The notes: generated by a model not told the origin, from the sequence alone. A stretch of 64,000 nucleotides of DNA from Mesorhabditis belari (GCA_958450365.1 CAUEEP010000637.1:38574-102573); one strand, 5' to 3'. Positions 43,055-55,167 are shown, counted from the first letter of the stretch. A program made the numbers and translations.

Positions 43055-46000
43055 ATGCGCGTCAAAAAAGAAGGGTTCTACCGGTTCAGCGACGAACTAC
43101 ATCTCGCGAACGAAGGCGCTGAAGAAATTGCAGCTCTCGTTGAAGGACTTCCGTCGCTTATGCATCCTTAAGGGCATCCATCCGCACGAGCCGTTGCATA
43201 AGAAAAAGGTTCGTGTTTCATGTGCTTTGTGTTCTAAGGATTCTGAGCAGCAGCCTCAATAAGCAGCGTTGATTATGGACATCTTAGACTTAAAAATTTT
43301 GTTGGGAAATCAAAAGATTCTGATCAGCAGCTTTGTTATGCATTCCAGCATCTAGTTTAGTAGAATATCTTCAACTACTTCAAAGACTTTTGTTAGAAAA
43401 GCTAAAATTTTCATATCCCTTACAGCCATTTAGAACCTTAAAAATTCTTATTGTCCTGTTACTTGCTAGCAACTCAAATTCCATTTAAATTCTGGCTTTT
43501 TTATTGAGTTGGAAACTGTGAAATGGCGCTGACTTTCAAAGAAACTTCTATAACATCGAGTAGTCTTTATCAAATGACACGCAGGTAGTATCATTAGAAA
43601 GGTCGCTTATTTCTCTACAAAATCATATTTGAAATATTGGGTTGGGGACTATGACTCGGCGCCGAAAACCAAAAAAATGTCTAAAACTTCTATTCGACTT
43701 CGTCAAATAATATGCGTTTGATATCAGTAGAATGGTTAACTAATTCTCTACAAAACGACATTTAAAAGAAAATTCAAACAGCGCCTCCGCTCAAGAAAAA
43801 GCCATTTTTTCACAAAAACTACAAACTGTCATCTAGAAAAAACAATTGGTGGGATCTTCCTGCAAATTTGGCAACTTAAGTAATTAAATGTGCTCTATCT
43901 TTTTTATATAAACACCAAAGAAGGTTTATGTGAAAGAAACTGTTCAAATGATGAGTCGGGCTCTTTGCCATTTTAACCAGCTGCGTTTGGAAGTTCATAA
44001 ACTCCACGAAAGAAAAGCTTTGTGGAATCTCTCAAAAGTCATTTTGTAGAGAAATAGTGGATCCTTTTGATGAAACCAAACGTATATTTAAAGAAGGCTT
44101 TATGTGTGCAAAAGTCCCTTTAAAGTTTGGCGCCGAGTCATAGTCCCCAACCCAATAGAACTCAGAAAGTGCCCCATTCAATAAAAGATAAGTTTTTTTC
44201 AGAAAATCTATAAATCATCATTTAGAGAAAATGACTGATGAGATGACTACAAAAATTTGCTACTTATGTAATTAAATGTGCTTTAACTTTTTTGTTTTGA
44301 CATCAAGTTAAGTTTATGTGTAAGGAACGAGTCAAACGACGAATCGGACTCCTTGTCATTTTGACTGGTTGTGTTTTAGGAACCCATGAAATCCACAAAA
44401 CAAAAGCTTATCGGAATCTCGCAAAAGCCATTTTGTAGAGCAATGGTAGACCTTTTTTATTATACAAACAATGGATTATATGAAGCTTTTATACGTTTCA
44501 GAAAATTTTTTGAAAGTCGGTGCCATTTCATACTCCAACCCAATAGTACAATAAGATTTCACAAGCAGCAATTAAGTAAGGGTAAAACGCTCGTTTACAC
44601 ATCCGTTAAAGATCCTAATTTTTTGACTTCAGGTGAACAAGGGAAGCCACGAGAACAAAGTTTGGTACTACATCAAGGACATTCACTTCCTCACGCAAGA
44701 GCCGATCATCAACAAATTGCGGGAATACAAGGTTTGTTGGTTATACGTCAAGTTACGTGAGAAGATTTAGACGTTGAGTGAATACAATTTGTATATATAA
44801 TGAAACGCTAAATTTCTCATTTTAGATTTTCCTCCGCAAACTCAACCACTTCAAGGCGAAACAAGAGGATGACAAAGTGAAGAAATTGTACGAGAATCAA
44901 CAGGAAATATCGCTGGATCGAATCGTGAAAGAGAGGTGCGCAACTGTTTATACAATAGTAATCACTTCGTTATCGCTGCCTATTAACTGCTTCAGTAAAC
45001 ATTCAGCTCTTCAATTAGCTAATTTGAAAGTCAGCTATGCTGAATGAGTTTCTGGGTTTCAGCATCAAGAATCGCAAAGTTTTCAAGTAACGTTCAAATG
45101 TGGCTGTATAGCGATTAATTTAAACACTGGTTGATTCGGCATTCAAATTCATAGCATCATGTGCTTTAAGATTTTAAAGATAAATCTCCTAGATAATCGT
45201 TTAACTGGGTCTAATTTTACGCTATAATCTTTTCCATTTTCAGGTATCCAACCTTCGGTTCGGCTCTTCGTGATCTCGACGACGCGTTGTGTATGGCGTT
45301 CCTCTTCGCGACGTTCCCTCGCACCAAGTACCTCCGCTCAAATGTGATCACCGAGTGCAAACGGCTTTCAACCGAATTCCTTCACTACGTCATCGAGTCG
45401 CACTCGCTCACGAATGTCTTTGTCTCGATCAAAGGAATCTACTATCAAGCGATGGTTGGCGGCGAGAAAGTCACCTGGATCGTGCCGCACGAGCGAGGCT
45501 TGGGTCACATTACCGACGTCGACTTCTCCGTAATGGCCACTTTTGCCGAGTTCTACGTGTCGATGCTTGGTTTCGTCAACTATAAACTTTACCAAACGCT
45601 TGGTTTATACTATCCACCAAGGATCGAGACGGGCACCGTGCAAGAGGAACAACAGCAACAACAAAGTGACGAAGAAAAGGAAAAAGTCTACTCGTTGTGT
45701 CGTCCAATTGCTCGCTCACGACAACAAGAGCAAGACGAGGAAATGGAAATGTTCGAGGACGGGGACAACGAGCTGGCCGAGAAATTGAAGGAGGCGAAAA
45801 AGTTGAAGACACTCTTCCAAGGCTGCAACTTCTTCGTGAACCGCGAGTGCCCGAAGGAAGCACTCGCGTTGATCGTCCGGAATTGCGGTGGGAAAGTAAC
45901 TTGGGAGGGCGCGCCGTTCGAGTTGCCGGCGAGCTCGATCACTCATCACATCATCGATCGTCCCGTTGCGAACTTTGATCTCAATCGTGTCTACATTCAA

Positions 46001-46453
46001 CCGCAATGGGTGTTCGATTGTCTGAATGCTCGACGCAAGCTACCCACGCAACAGTACTTGCCCGGCCAAGAATTACCACCACATTTCAGCCCGTTCATCA
46101 AGGAGAAACCCGGTGACTACGTGCCAATTGAACGCATTGAAGAGTTGCGAAGTCTTGGAAAAGACACCGCTGCAATCGAGCCAGAAAGAGCCCCCACAAC
46201 GAGTGCAACAAAGAAGCCAAAGATGGCGCAAGAGGAGAAAAAGGGAATGTCGGTGGAAACGGGCAAAATGCACAAGAAAAACGCGCAAAAGGAGATCAAC
46301 AAAAAGGGCGAAGAAAGAAAGATACGCGAATTGATGATCAAGAAGAAACATAAACGAGTGTACGACAAGCTGACAAAAGGAATCAAGCGGCATCGGGGCG
46401 AGGCAAAGAAGTTGGCCGAGAAGCGCCAAAAGTTGGACAAACAGAAAGCTTGA
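43055..46453 (+). CDS. lpd-7: Pescadillo homologue (PeBoW complex, 60S ribosome biogenesis)
   Basis: Exons 43055-43208, 44633-44731, 44826-44935 and 45244-46453, about 523 aa. The Pescadillo N-terminal domain is clear: [40 protein letters not shown], then [31 protein letters not shown] and [25 protein letters not shown] domain follows ([18 protein letters not shown] to [12 protein letters not shown]), then a Lys/Glu-rich nuclear tail with KKKHKR. With BOP1 and WDR12 partners Pescadillo processes pre-rRNA in the nucleolus. The ATG frame differs by one base from the conserved frame at an A6 run (43063-43068); removing one A gives [14 protein letters not shown]. Intron 1 (1.4 kb) contains a pair of nested MITEs. 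Confidence 0.95.
43503..44544. mobile_element. MITE nested in a MITE of the same family
   Basis: Outer inverted ends at 43503-43540 and 44510-44544 (attgrgttgga... type). An inner, perfect 28-base inverted pair lies at 43636-43663 and 44129-44156 (attgggttggggactatgac plus tcggcgcc). The segments just inside each end align with each other (tctctacaaaa, taattaaatgtgct), so two roughly 520-bp elements are present, one inside the other. All of it lies in intron 1 of Pescadillo. No coding capacity. Confidence 0.8.
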
Positions 46454-46880
46454 TCGAAATTTGGTTGTTTTTATTCTCGTTGTTGAGTTTTAAGTTTAAA
46501 AAATTGTTCCTCTTTGTTGTCAATGGTCGTTAGTGATTATTGTTGTTGTTGTTTTTTATAAATACAATTGTTTTCATCCCAGAAAATGCATTAAAGGAAA
46601 GTGGGATCGACAAAGAATTTTTTGGAAATGTGTCGGATTTTTGTAGTGGCGATTGAGAAAAAAATCGGTACACTCTGATAGTTGAATTTCGTGATGTTTA
46701 ATATGTTTTACACATTTTCAGACTCAGTTAGATGAGATATCTCTAACTTCAGGATTGGTTAGATTACGTTTTTAATTGTTAAGGATTTTAAAACTATTCC
46801 AATAAGCTTTAGCCGTGAAATCATCTTCCAGTCAAAGTCTGTCAGCGCTAAAAGCAAACAGATTTTTTATAAGTATTGCC
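46454..46880. other. Pescadillo 3' flank
   Basis: 3' UTR with a short TTG repeat near 46540 and AT-rich spacer. No gene seen. Confidence 0.6.
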
Positions 46881-47171
46881 TCAAAAAAGCTTTACTTCAT
46901 TCCGACATGAGAAAACTAGTTTGGCTCCATCAACTGCCTCGATTTGCCGGCCATCGTGCTTATCTGAAAAAAGAGAAATGAAATATTCCGACTCGAGCTT
47001 ATTTATACTTCACAAAACCGCCATAACAATTTACACCTTTGCCTTGTTTGTGCTGCGGCTGGGAGTTTTCGTTCTGTGTCTCCGGGTTTCCGTTGTCGTT
47101 CTGAAAATTTAGTTTGGTTTAGACAGCTCAAATTTTCATATTACGCGCCAGTGACTCATTCTTAAATCCAT
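46881..47171 (-). CDS. Small hypothetical protein, about 57 aa
   Basis: Three minus-strand exons with consensus-like junctions: 47171-47145 (MDLRMSHWR), 47100-47037 (NDNGNPETQNENSQPQHKQG) and 46963-46881 (DKHDGRQIEAVDGAKLVFSC, then RNEVKLF and stop). The Asn/Gln-rich middle is low complexity; no domain is recognised. It lies between two plus-strand genes and ends 428 bases from the Pescadillo stop. The two internal junctions look good; the first exon is tentative, so it could be the 3' end of something larger. Confidence 0.4.
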
Positions 47172-47356
47172 TTTGCTAATTTTCAAAGTTATTGAAACGT
47201 AACGTGATTCTTTGATTTTTAGCCTTTTGCCAGACAAACACGCAGAGGAATTTCAGAAAAAATGGGGCAATTCACTCGAAAGCAGGTGGAAAATTTTTGG
47301 GAAAATATCGAGAAACAACTCGGCCATTGATTTCATTTTCCCCAAATTTCCCAACG

Positions 47357-50300
47357 ATGTCCTGCAATAATCTCACCCTCCACGTTCACATTTTCATCGA
47401 TCCGAAGCGTTTGGTCGAGAATTGGCAACAAATTACGATGCTTTTCTTCTACTCGATCGAGATTTTCCTCTTGGCCGTCAGCTTAATCATTTTACCGCTT
47501 TCGTGCAAAATTTTGCACACACTGAAGGTGAGTCGGCTCTCTTGAAGTACAAGGATTACGGTAGCTGAATCAATTCATTAGCGCAAGATTTTTTTCCAAG
47601 TTCGCAAGACTAACTCAGGATCGAATCAAGTGCTCTTGATCAATTCATTTGCGCAATAGCTTTTAATTTCGTAAAAAATCCCACTGTTCAAGTAGGACAG
47701 GCTAGATTGATGGAAAGAAACAGAAAAAAAGGGTCCTGGTTCTAGATCAAGGTCAAGTCAGATCTTCGTCTGAATCAGAAGCAAAGTAAGGCTATAGTTG
47801 AGCTCAGAATGAAGTCAAATTACAGACACCTCAATCAAAATCTGTTCAGAAGCCAGGTCTAGGCTTCTAGAGGATTCGTGGAATGTTTTATGTCTTGGAC
47901 CTATAAAGCCAGGACATATTGCCATCAGTCTCCTGAAAAAAACCTGTGGATCAAGCCAGACTAGAACAAGCCTGAGCTTGAAGCCTCCGAATCAAGATTT
48001 CAAAGTTTGATTTGAGCTCTTTCGAAAGTTTGATTTGAGCCTAAACCTGTAGGAGGACCGTAAATCAATTATGAGAATATTTCTGAGGCTAACGTTGTTC
48101 TAAAGCTGACTAGAAGTCCCAGCCGCGGGGTCAGAATCGGCTTCTCGTCTGATCTAGTTTTGGAAAACGCTCCACTCACTTTTTATGACTTATTTTTTAA
48201 AATGGTTGAATCAATTTACAAACTAAATTCATCAGGTAGCTTGGAAGAGAGAGATCATCCAGTCTTCGTCACGTTAAAATCGATTTTCCTGAAATTTAGT
48301 AGAGTTTCGACCACGTTAGCCTATAAAGCTTGACTCGGCTACCGTACCCCTGCTTAGTCCAAATAGCTGGCTACAGTAGTCCAAACAGCTGGCTACAGTA
48401 GTCCAAATAGCTGGCTACCTGGTTAGAGAAAAGAAATAACTACAAAGATCAAAGCTATATTAGAAGCAGACCGGGTTACGGTTGCTTTAAAGTGCCTAGT
48501 CGAATCGATTTTTGAATATTTCAACTCGAAATAACCCTAATCCAGAAGTGCCCCAGAAACGGTGCGTTTACACCGATCGAGAGGCCTTAACTTAGGTGAG
48601 AAAGTTAACTAACTAACTAACTAACTGGACTAACTCTGCTCTAACCTAGACTGGCCTAAAGTAAGGCAAAGTCTGACCTTTTTAAACAAGTCTGACCAGG
48701 AATCGATCCCAAACTGAAGTCTGGAATCACTTTGAGTCTATTCAAAACAAAAAGACCCAATTCTTTGAGCTTTTCCACTGGAATCTCGTGATGATCTACA
48801 TTTTGGCGTTTGGTCCATACGAGTTCTCGATAATCTCTCGTTACATTTTAATCCTCTACACGATTGGCGTCATTGGACCCGGGGATTTCGGTGAGCTCAG
48901 TTTTTCATCGACTCAAAATCTCTTTGATCTCCAGATTTGTTATCCTGTGATTTCGGTGCCCTCGCGGCGAGCACTTTCCGCATTTTCTATATGTCATTGG
49001 CTGTCGGTGAGTTGCTGAAGAAGTACTTTCGTTTAGAAACAGAAAAGTGCCTAGACCCGCGAAAAGTCAGAAAGCAAGCATGGATCTGATCGGACTTTGG
49101 TCACGTCAGGACCTGACCGGAGTCCGATCAGGTCCTGACGATCAGGTCCTGACGATCGGAGTCCGATCTAAGCCATAAGTCAAGCTAAAGCCAAGGCTCT
49201 TCGGCCTAGAATCCTTCAGCTTTACTGTCGGATCTTAGCGAAAGGCTTGGCTTTGGTTTTGGCTTTGGTTTTGGCTTGGGTTTGGCTTGGTTTTGGCTTG
49301 GTTTTGGCTTGGTTTTGGTTTGGCTTTGGCTTGGTTTTGGCTTGGCTTGGTTTTGGCTTGGCTTTGGCTTGGCTTGGAAATTTGACTCTTTTGTTAACCC
49401 TGGTCGCTAGGGATGGGTACTAGATTGCTGTGGGCTTTCGAATCAATTCACCAATTCAATACTTTACCCAAACATCATTACGAGCTTTTTCCCCTGTCGG
49501 AATCGTTTTGGAAACTGCTTTTAGCGACCATTGGCTATTGTTTTCTTTATCTGCGACTCCCGCGAAATACCCCACGTTTTTTCAATGCACTTTTCAACCC
49601 AATAGTTGATTTAAAATGATAAAGAAATGAAAAGAAATGAAAAGAAATGAAAAGAAAAAAAACAATTTGATTAAGCCGTAATTGGAAGGTAAAAGAATAA
49701 GAGGAAAAAACGGGTGAAATAAGGGAAAATCTTCATCTTCAGCTAAACCTCAGCTAAACTTCAGCTAAACTTAATGATCATTCTTTCCAGCAGCTCTCGG
49801 CGGTTTAAGTCTCGAGCGTTCCCTGGCCACTCTCTACATTTCGGATTATGAAACCCGTCCTCGGCGTTATATCCCGATCATTTCTACTCTAATCTCCGCG
49901 TTGATTGCCTTTTTTTTCACCGTCCTTATCATGATCAGTTTGTTTTTAATAGCATTTCTAAAGTTAGAGTTAGAGTTGAAGGTTAGAGTCTAATTTTATA
50001 AGTGAAATCTATTTTCTAACAAGTCCTTGGATGTCACTCTGATAACTGAATATCTTTTGGTATTCGTTGGCTTTAACTTGAAGGGAATCAATCTTTTCCT
50101 GTCAGTCTTGAATTTGATAACTTTAATTCGTAGATCGCCTCACTTTCCTCCATGGTGTCCTCATGGCAATCATCGGCAATGTGCTACTATTTTTGGTTTA
50201 TAAAAAGGGTTTTCTTTTAAAATTATATTAAGTATTTCAGTATTTCTATATGATTTTCAAAATAAATGTGACAATGCAAAATCGAATCGAAACAATTGAT

Positions 50301-51243
50301 GCAAATGTTTATTCGTTGTCAAAGAGATTTCAGTTGGGAGAGAATGTCATGGCGTTAAAGGTTGGCTTTTTGAGGGGGGTTTGCCTTTTTGCTTTACTTT
50401 GTGTACTTTGTGTACTTTCTGTACGTTGTGTACATTGTGTACTTTCTGTACTTTGTGTACTTTGTGTACTTTGTGTACTTTCTGTACTTTATGTCCATTG
50501 TGTACGTTGTGTACTTTCTGTACGTTGTGTACTTTTTAACTCATTCAATTGCTGACTTACTGCTGCTAGCTGCTGGCTGGCCGAAATGCTGCAATAAGCT
50601 GAGAAAAGGAAAAGATTTTAGTGCAATAGAAAGAAATGTGTTTATACAAGTTTGAAATCTCATTAGATAAAGGCTTAAAAAGATTAGTCAATTTGTGGGA
50701 AATCTTTTATAGTCTGCAAAGCTACAGTATGCTAATGGTTAGAGAGAAAATGTCGAACAAAATGGCTAGTAGTTTGAGATATTTAGTTACAGTTATATTG
50801 CTGTACAATTACTGTACAAAAGCTACAGTAAACAGTAGTGAAATTGAGCTAACTGTAGGGGAAGAGAGAGAGGTAGATAGATAGATAGATGGATAGATAG
50901 ATGGATGGAATAGTTAGAAGAAGAAGAAAGACAAGAAGATAGATAGACAGATAGATGGATAGATAGATAGATGGATAGATAGATGGATGGATAGATAGAC
51001 AGAAGACATACAGACAGATAGATAGATAGATAGATAGATAGACAGATAGATAGATAGATAGACAGATAGATGGATAGATAGATAGATGGATAGATAGATG
51101 GATGGATAGATAGACAGAAGACATACAGACAGATAGATAGACAGAAGAATATTTTTTTTTTTTTGGATGGATAGATAGATAGATAGATAGAAAGTAGGAT
51201 AGGGATAGATAGATAGATGGATGGATAGATAGGTAGGTGGGTG

Positions 51244-51278
<35 letters not shown>

Positions 51279-53750
51279 CAGATAGATGGATAGATAGATA
51301 GATGGATAGATAGATGGATGGATATGAATAGACAGAAGACATACAGACAGATAGATAGGTTAGATGGTTGAATAAAAAGTAAATAGGTTAGTTATTGATA
51401 TGGTAGATATAGATAGATAGATAGAGAGATAAATGGATGAATATATATACAGATAGATGGATGAAAGAAATAGATAGATAGATAGATAGGAAAAGATAGA
51501 TAGATGATAGAGAGGGATAGATAGATAGATAGATAGATAGATGGATAGATAGATAGATGGATAGATAGATAGATAGACAGACAAACAGACAGATAAACAG
51601 ACAGACAGATAAACAGATATACACGACCGAAAGATTTCAGACAGATACTTAAAAAAAGTTCTGCGTTCTGCTAACTATTTAAAGGACTATAGAAAGTGAT
51701 AAAGTTTAGTAAAATGATAAAAGCTTTCTTGGAAAAGCTTTTTTGGAAAACCTTTAAATTAACCTTTATTCTATGCAAAACGGGGAAAAACTCTGGAATT
51801 TTTAGGTCGTTTTCACCTTCATCATCACTTGTTTCGCTTTCAATTTCCTTATCGCTTTATGTTTTTTGATAGCCGAAACTCGAGCCGATCCAAACACTTT
51901 CATTGCCTATTTTTTCTACGAAATCGCTGATTTACTCATTGCTGTGTAAGTTGAAAGAAAAATTCGAAACTGCTTTTTGCAATCAAAACTTTTACTAAAT
52001 CTACATCTAATTGATTTTCACTTCTTATTTCACCATTGAAGTTTAGCCTTTTTTGAGATCGTTTTGAATAGAAGAGCTAGAATAGAAGAGCCGAAAAAAA
52101 AAAGCTGGAAAAGGAAAAGCTAGAATAGGAAAGGCGAAATAAAAAAGTGGACAAAAAGTATAAGAAGAAGGGGTGGGGGGGAGAAGAAGGGGGGGGGGGG
52201 AAAAAAAAGGCCAAAATAGGGAAAGAGCCGAAAAGAAGAGCTGGAAAAAAAGAGCTGGACAAGAAAAGAGCTAGAATAGGGGATGGAGCTAGAATAGGAA
52301 AAAAAGAATAAAAGAAAAAAAGTTAGAGAAAAGGAGGAAAAAAAGAGGAGCTGGAGAGGGGGGGGGGGAAAGGGGGGGGGAAAGAATAACTAGAACAGTA
52401 GAGCTAGAAGATGAATCAGTTAGATTCGGTTAGATAATCAGTTAGATTTATGATAATCAGTTAGATTTATCATTTTACGATGGGCTAAACGTTTTTCCAA
52501 ACACTGAATCAGGGGCTTATTTTAAATGCACTCCCGCTAATCTAGCCTTGATTTAACTTTACAACTACCCGGCTACACGAAAATAGGCATGCTTTAGAAA
52601 ATGTATTTGTTTTCTTTAACTTTCTTCAACTTTCAGCTACGGTGTCGTGATCATCGTTTTACCCGTTTACACGTGTCACGAGATTCGCTACGTTTTCATC
52701 AAATTGGTGAAAAGTTGGTGAGTTCCTGGGAAAGCCTGGTTGAAATGGTTTACGTTAACTAGTTGAGGGGCTGGCATTCAAGCCAAACCTAACACATAAC
52801 TCTGCAAAAATTTGGCTTTACTTAGTTCTGAGTTTGGCTGCCTTGATGGCTTGGCTTGACGCCTGGCTTGACGCTTGCCTTGACGCTTGGCTTGACGCTT
52901 GGCTTGACGCTTGGCTTGACGCTTGGCTTGACGCCTGGCTTGACGCTTGGCTTGACGCCTGGCTTGACGCTTGGCTTGACGCTTGGCTTGACGCTTGGCT
53001 TGACGCTTGGCTTGACGCTTGGCTTGACGCCTGGCTTGACGCTTGGCTTGACGCCTGGCTTGACGCCTGGCTTGACGCTTGGCTTGACGCCTGGCTTGAC
53101 GCCTGGCTTGACGCTTGGCTTGACGCTTGGCTTGACCCTGACAAAGTCTTGCCTAGTTTAGCCTCAGCTGATCTCTAGTAAAGACTTTAACATAGCCTGG
53201 CTAGCTGGCATGGCTCTAAAGCGGAAATCGATGATCGATCAATCTTGCAGAAAGAAAGTGTAGCCTGATTCTGATCCGGACTAGCTTTGGCTCAACTCTG
53301 GCTCAGTTCTGATTCAGTCTAGCTAGGTCAGCTTGACCAGCAGACCCAAACTGAAGTCTGGAATCACTTTGAGTCTAGTTGGATCTTATAGAATCGGCGA
53401 CGAAGATCTACAAGACTCAAAGCCATTCCGAACTTCAGGTCATTCCCTTGTGAGCTAAATTTTAGACATTTCAAGACAACCATCGTTTTAAGAAAATCAC
53501 CCTATCCCTCTTTTATCATTTCCCAATCGAAGCACTATCAATTTCCAGGCGAATCACCGAGCTGCTCCTCAAATGCGCCCGTCCGCATCGTCGTGTCCGT
53601 GTCCGTGTCTCTACCTCAGTTTCTGTTGTCTCCACAACGCAACCCGATCAGCCTGATCATCCGGATTTTGTAATTGGCCGTTTGGGTGACACCGTCTATC
53701 TTGGTGCCACCCAGGAGGATTATTTTCGACAAATTCGAACCGTTTGGTGA
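47357..53750 (+). CDS. Sre-family chemoreceptor (nematode seven-transmembrane GPCR)
   Basis: Nine exons: 47357-47527, 48770-48890, 48935-49006, 49791-49937, 50134-50195, 50241-50360, 51806-51945, 52637-52717 and 53549-53750; 371 aa. Seven hydrophobic segments are visible. Family hallmarks: LFHWNL in the second segment, the post-TM3 motif [20 protein letters not shown], the loop motif [17 protein letters not shown] before TM6, and the C-terminal YFRQIRTVW. Sre receptors are expressed in sensory neurons of nematodes; ligands are mostly unknown. The first Met could also lie 60 bases upstream in frame. Long introns are packed with minisatellites. The final 130 bases are repeated twice more downstream. 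Confidence 0.92.
49085..49175. repeat. Short palindromic repeat (gatcaggtcctgac / ggactccgatc)
   Basis: Overlapping inverted and direct copies of atcggagtccgatc and caggtcctga in the Sre intron after 49006. Confidence 0.7.
49225..49378. repeat. ggttttggctt minisatellite
   Basis: G/T-rich 10-12 base units in the same Sre intron. Confidence 0.9.
50395..50535. repeat. 9-bp minisatellite (gtactttgt / gtactttct)
   Basis: About fifteen units in the Sre intron after 50360. Confidence 0.9.
50868..51625. repeat. GATA/GACA microsatellite array
   Basis: About 750 bases of (gata)n with ggat and gaca variants, including larger duplicated blocks around gacagaagacatacagacag at about 50998-51020, 51109-51130 and 51328-51350. 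It lies in the Sre intron between 50360 and 51806 and opens false frames on the minus strand. Confidence 0.97.
52075..52390. repeat. Purine-strand low-complexity tract
   Basis: About 300 bases of almost only A and G, with several poly-G runs and agagctggaa-type units, in the Sre intron after 51945. Confidence 0.9.
52840..53145. repeat. 12-bp minisatellite (cttggcttgacg)
   Basis: About 25 near-identical units in the last Sre intron. The 12-base period gives uninterrupted frames on both strands (Trp-Leu-Asp-Ala or Ala-Ser-Ser-Gln repeats), which are not genes. Confidence 0.97.
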
Positions 53751-54063
53751 TCGGGGAAAGGGGGGAATTGGTGGCTAACGGATCAACCCAATCAACCCCA
53801 TCATCCGCTTTTTGTGATCAGCTGTTCTTAGTGACGATGTCTATCGTTGTGCCACCCAGGAAGTCTATTGTCGACAAATTTGAGCTGTTTGGTGATCGGG
53901 GAAGTGAGGAAATTGGTGGCTAACGGATCAACCCAATCAACCCAATCAGTTTTTGTGATCGACCGTTTCGAGTGACGCTGTCTATCGTTGTGCCACCCAG
54001 GAAAACTATTTTCGACAAATTTGAACCGTTTGGTGACCAGGAAAGCAAGGAAATCGCTGGCTA
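53670..54063 (+). repeat. Three tandem copies of the Sre 3' end
   Basis: A roughly 130-base unit, running from the last 80 bases of the Sre coding region into its 3' flank, appears at about 53670-53790, 53808-53940 and 53950-54063 (shared core gtgccacccagga, then cgacaaatt and gtttggtga). Only the first copy is in frame with the gene. Confidence 0.88.
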
Positions 54064-54377
54064 ACGGATATCGTTCTTAAAGCTTTGTGTAACTGCCTTC
54101 ACAACACTGCCTTCGACTTTTTGAAATGTATTCTAATAAATGTTTTTGTTGCCAAGTTATCTAGCAATCAAGTGTCCTTTGTGCTCTCATAAACGCACCA
54201 TTTCTGTCGCACTCAATTCATCCGATTTTTGTACCTCGAAAACCAGAAGATTCTCGTTTATAGCACAAAGTACACGCTTAGAATACACAAAAACACCGCA
54301 TCTGGTGCACTTGGTTTCTTAATTACAGTTACAAGTTGAAAGCAAAACAAATTAAAAGCAAAGCAAAAAAGAATCTG

Positions 54378-54464
54378 CTGTGGCCGGGGTCGAACCCAGC
54401 CACCGTGAACCTCAGCTCGCCTCAGAGTCAAACACACTAACCACTCGGCCACATCACCGCGGTG
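54378..54464 (-). repeat. tRNA-like relic with long variable region
   Basis: On the minus strand tggccgagtggttag (A box, Leu/Ser type) is followed by ggttcgaccc (B box) about 48 bases later, with room for a long variable arm. Acceptor and T-stem pairing are poor. Probably a pseudogene or SINE head. Confidence 0.5.
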
Positions 54465-54968
54465 AATTTCAAAATCGTTTTTTTTTCAAAATTCTTTTTT
54501 TAAGAATATTCTATGACATCCATAATCGAAAAAAAAATCAATATTTGCATCGATTTTTCACGGAAAAATGAAGAAAAATGAGGGGGAAAGGAAAATGAGA
54601 AATGGAAAAGGAAAATTGTCGTCATGGTGATACGCGAGTCTTTTGGCTGTGAAATGCTTTTCACAAAAGCTTGTAAACTACTCCCCAAACTAATCAAACT
54701 GCTCAAAGATTTGCCTACTCTTTTCCCGACAAACACGAAGCAGGTGCCAATTTGTGTGGCTGAAAAGTACAGGTTTGAGAGGGTTTTTGTTTTCGAAAAT
54801 TTTTCTTTTTCAATCACATTTTAAGAGGGGAAAGGGGAGTGAGAGAAATGCGAGCTTTTTTTTTTTGCGCACCCCGACATTTGCGCACCTTTTTTTTTTT
54901 GCTGGAAAAGGCCTTAGGAAAGGTCGTAGAGCTTCGAAAATGTTTTCATAGAAGGGAATCGTATGCGT

Positions 54969-55167
54969 TAGACATGGGAAAATTCCAACCGAAACCTAAT
55001 TCCACCTTCGTTTTCTCAGCCGTCTCTTGGTCGATTTTTCTGAAATTTTGTTTACAAATAGAAATTAGCATTCTCTGTTTGTAAACAAAATCTCAGAAAA
55101 ATCGACCAAGAGACAGCTGAGAAAACGAAGGTGGAATTAGGTTTCGGTTGGAATTTTCCCATGTCTA
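54969..55167. mobile_element. 199-bp hairpin MITE with 8-bp target duplication
   Basis: A near-perfect palindrome starting tagacatgggaaaattccaa and ending with its complement, the arms meeting at about 55066. It is flanked by gtatgcgt on both sides (54961-54968, 55168-55175). The 8-base duplication suggests mobilisation by a hAT transposase. Confidence 0.88.

Noticed and set aside
45287..46440. Several frames of 80-118 codons overlapping the last Pescadillo exon
   Set aside because: Shadows of a GC-rich coding exon in other frames.
50849..51624. Ser-Ile-Tyr-Leu-rich minus-strand frames
   Set aside because: Translation of the GATA microsatellite.
52818..53178. Frames of about 100 codons in three frames (Trp-Leu-Asp-Ala and Ala-Ser-Ser-Gln repeats)
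   Set aside because: 12-bp minisatellite inside an Sre intron; open in several frames at once.
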